This document shows, piece after piece, positions 62,450-64,000 of a DNA stretch of 64,000 nucleotides. The stretch comes from Planctomycetota bacterium (GTDB taxonomy: Bacteria > Planctomycetota > Planctomycetia > Pirellulales > UBA1268): positions 62,001 through 126,000 of the forward strand of contig QWOQ01000015.1 in the NCBI GenBank assembly GCA_003669585.1, read 5' to 3'. The stretch's first letter is position 1; each line of letters begins with the position of its first letter. The notes below the pieces were generated by a model that worked only from the letters and a program-made list of their open reading frames with translations, was not told where the DNA came from and did no database searches. The translations under genes and the position numbers were made by a program.

Positions 62450-64000
62450 TTTGACTGAGAGTTTGGGAAAGAGCTGCTGCCAGACCCACCAGACGAGGAA
62501 CCTGAAGATCCTGGTAGACCTAAAGCAGCGGGTTTATCCGTTGCTTTAGGATCTGTTGGAAGCGTGGCTTTCCACTGCATGACAAGCCGCTCTGAGTCTG
62601 CCAGCGAGATAACATTAAGTTCGCCGCTGGAATCGAGCAGAAGCATTTCAAACGGCTCAGGAGGGATTTTTACCTTCTTACTTGCAGAAGCAGCGTCTCC
62701 TCCAACGTCCTGTTTTCCATTGGTATCGATAAGAATGGAATCGGTTTCAATATCTTGACCCAGAAAACGAGTGTCGTTCGCTTTTACGGAAGACTTGTCG
62801 ATATTTGCCAGGCTGCCAAGTTCGGCCACGAGAGATCGCAAGGAAAGGTTCCCAGTTTTTTTATCCTCGCCGAGAATTGCGAGCTCAAAGGTTCCTGTTT
62901 TGACACGTTTCATGTCAGACTTTTCAAGCGCCCGAACGAGCATCGTTACGGGTTTTGAGACCTGAACAGAAACCGTAGCTTCACTGAAAGGCGACGTCAG
63001 TTTTGGATCATCTGCGATATCGGGGCTCACAAGATGGCTTGCTTCGACTTCAAAATTTGGATTCCACAGTCGCAGTTCCACTCGGTAGCGATAGCTCTGA
63101 CCAGGCTGAACATCAAAATCAGCAAAACGAAATAGCTGATATTCAACTGGTGCAAATCCTGCTCCGGCGTCTCCGCTCATACCGCCGGAATTCATCATGC
63201 CTCCCGGTGGCATCATGCCGCCAGACGACCCACCACCATCAGACGGATATCCGGAAGATCCTTGCATGGCACTCCCCGATCCGAAAGACGATCCCGATGG
63301 TGGACCATTTCCTCCGGACGACATGCCTGGAAATCCTCCGCCCGATTGTCCGCCAAAAGCCAAATCGCTGTTGGCTCCAGAATCTGACTGGCTTTTTATC
63401 TTTTTGATACGAAACTCGAGCGACTCCTTGATCGCAGTTTGAAACCAAGGATGAAGAGCGTTAAGGCCCCACGGTTCGTTTGCCAAACTTGGAAGTGGCA
63501 TGACGAGCGGAAACACTCTTTGCTGCGAGGGGCCACCGGATGAAGCGGTCGCCGGAATGTACTTTGGATCGAGAAGTGTTACAGATACCCCCGACCAATC
63601 TTTCGCCTGCTTGGCAACTGATTCAAAGTCAATCGTCTTCCAATCTCGCTCGGCAGGTTCCCGGCCCGGCTGTACAAGGGACCGCTGAATTCGATAGTCG
63701 CTCCACATCGGTATGTCTCGACGTGGATCTTGAAAACTTGCGTTTGAAAAACAATCGATGTACTGGTTGATCTGTGCTGTGAAGGGAATCAATCCTGTCA
63801 CCATGACGTAGGGTTTGATAATGCCTTTGGCACCACCAATCTGTCCGGATGGCATCATGCCCGGGCCCATCATGCTGGAGCCCATCATGCCGGGAGGTGT
63901 CATTCCAGGCCCAGAATCTTTGTCGGAGGCCGGTTTTTTTTTGGGTTTGGGGTCGGGCTTTGTCGATCGCGTAGGACGAGAGTCATCTTGTCCGCCGGAC
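62446..64000 (-). CDS. Gly/Met-rich protein of unknown function (partial, 5' end outside window)
   Basis: The minus-strand frame stays open from 62448 to the right edge, so at least 517 residues are encoded and the start is unseen. The visible part begins with a Lys/Pro/Asp-rich stretch and a Met/Gly/Pro-rich segment (MTPPGMMGSSMMGPGMMPSG), then a folded region (IIKPYVMVTGLIPFTAQINQYIDCFSNASFQDPRRDIPMWSDYRIQRS), another Gly/Ser/Met-rich segment, and a beta-rich region with YRYRVELRLWNPNFEVEASHLVSPDIADDP. It ends in a Gly/Ser-rich tail. No family is recognised. It overlaps the next gene by four bases. Confidence 0.65.
   Translation of the reverse strand, partial: SGGQDDSRPTRSTKPDPKPKKKPASDKDSGPGMTPPGMMGSSMMGPGMMPSGQIGGAKGIIKPYVMVTGLIPFTAQINQYIDCFSNASFQDPRRDIPMWSDYRIQRSLVQPGREPAERDWKTIDFESVAKQAKDWSGVSVTLLDPKYIPATASSGGPSQQRVFPLVMPLPSLANEPWGLNALHPWFQTAIKESLEFRIKKIKSQSDSGANSDLAFGGQSGGGFPGMSSGGNGPPSGSSFGSGSAMQGSSGYPSDGGGSSGGMMPPGGMMNSGGMSGDAGAGFAPVEYQLFRFADFDVQPGQSYRYRVELRLWNPNFEVEASHLVSPDIADDPKLTSPFSEATVSVQVSKPVTMLVRALEKSDMKRVKTGTFELAILGEDKKTGNLSLRSLVAELGSLANIDKSSVKANDTRFLGQDIETDSILIDTNGKQDVGGDAASASKKVKIPPEPFEMLLLDSSGELNVISLADSERLVMQWKATLPTDPKATDKPAALGLPGSSGSSSGGSGSSSFPNSQSK

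Overview
The window looks like a chromosomal segment of a planctomycete, most probably of the Pirellulales/Pirellulaceae type. Three things point there: a secreted protein made of two arrays of YTV-type repeats (28107-30371), a family typical of Planctomycetes; a small basic protein of the kind shared by Planctomycetes, Verrucomicrobia and Chlamydiae (48737-48994); and many short isolated transcription units on alternating strands. An LptE-like lipoprotein and a BamD-like TPR lipoprotein indicate an outer membrane. The phylum is inferred; no rRNA gene is present.

Layout. 1-13706 (minus strand) is a housekeeping block: proA (cut by the left edge), folP, lptE-like, TPR lipoprotein, recO, CorC/HlyC-like CBS protein, ybeY, 7TM-HD phosphodiesterase (PgpH-like), phoH, cdsA, uppS, purA. 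14131-24741 (plus strand) starts with an RluA-family pseudouridine synthase and continues as a compact eight-gene cluster: GcvH-like lipoyl-carrier protein, CobW-type GTPase, radical SAM enzyme, small Cys-containing protein, two-cluster ferredoxin-like protein, DUF116/polyprenyl-synthetase fusion, prenyltransferase-like barrel protein and a squalene-hopene-cyclase-like enzyme with an intact DxDD motif. This is the best candidate in the window for an undescribed system. It looks like a pathway that makes, cyclises and modifies an isoprenoid and also carries iron-sulfur/radical and lipoyl redox parts.

24761-34542 holds a cysteine desulfurase, a small HTH-like protein, tRNA-Gln(UUG), rex, the YTV repeat protein with a strong terminator, clpS, serS, an S1-domain protein and tRNA-Leu(GAG). 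34543-41802 is a beta-oxidation operon: a FadJ-type bifunctional enzyme, a thiolase, and a very large fusion of acyl-CoA ligase with acyl-CoA dehydrogenase, so that activation and the whole oxidation spiral are covered by three genes.

41806-64000 is a mixed region: sppA, a TIM-barrel isomerase, a 916-residue TPR protein, protoporphyrinogen oxidase, the small basic protein, a soluble Ser/Thr kinase, a likely decayed gene, a 58-residue coiled-coil protein, a four-helix membrane protein, tadA, gltA, a SurA/PpiC-type isomerase, mfd, ilvB preceded by a good sigma-54-type promoter, and two overlapping Gly/Met-rich unknown genes, the last running off the right edge. No CRISPR array, insertion sequence, prophage or rRNA gene was seen.
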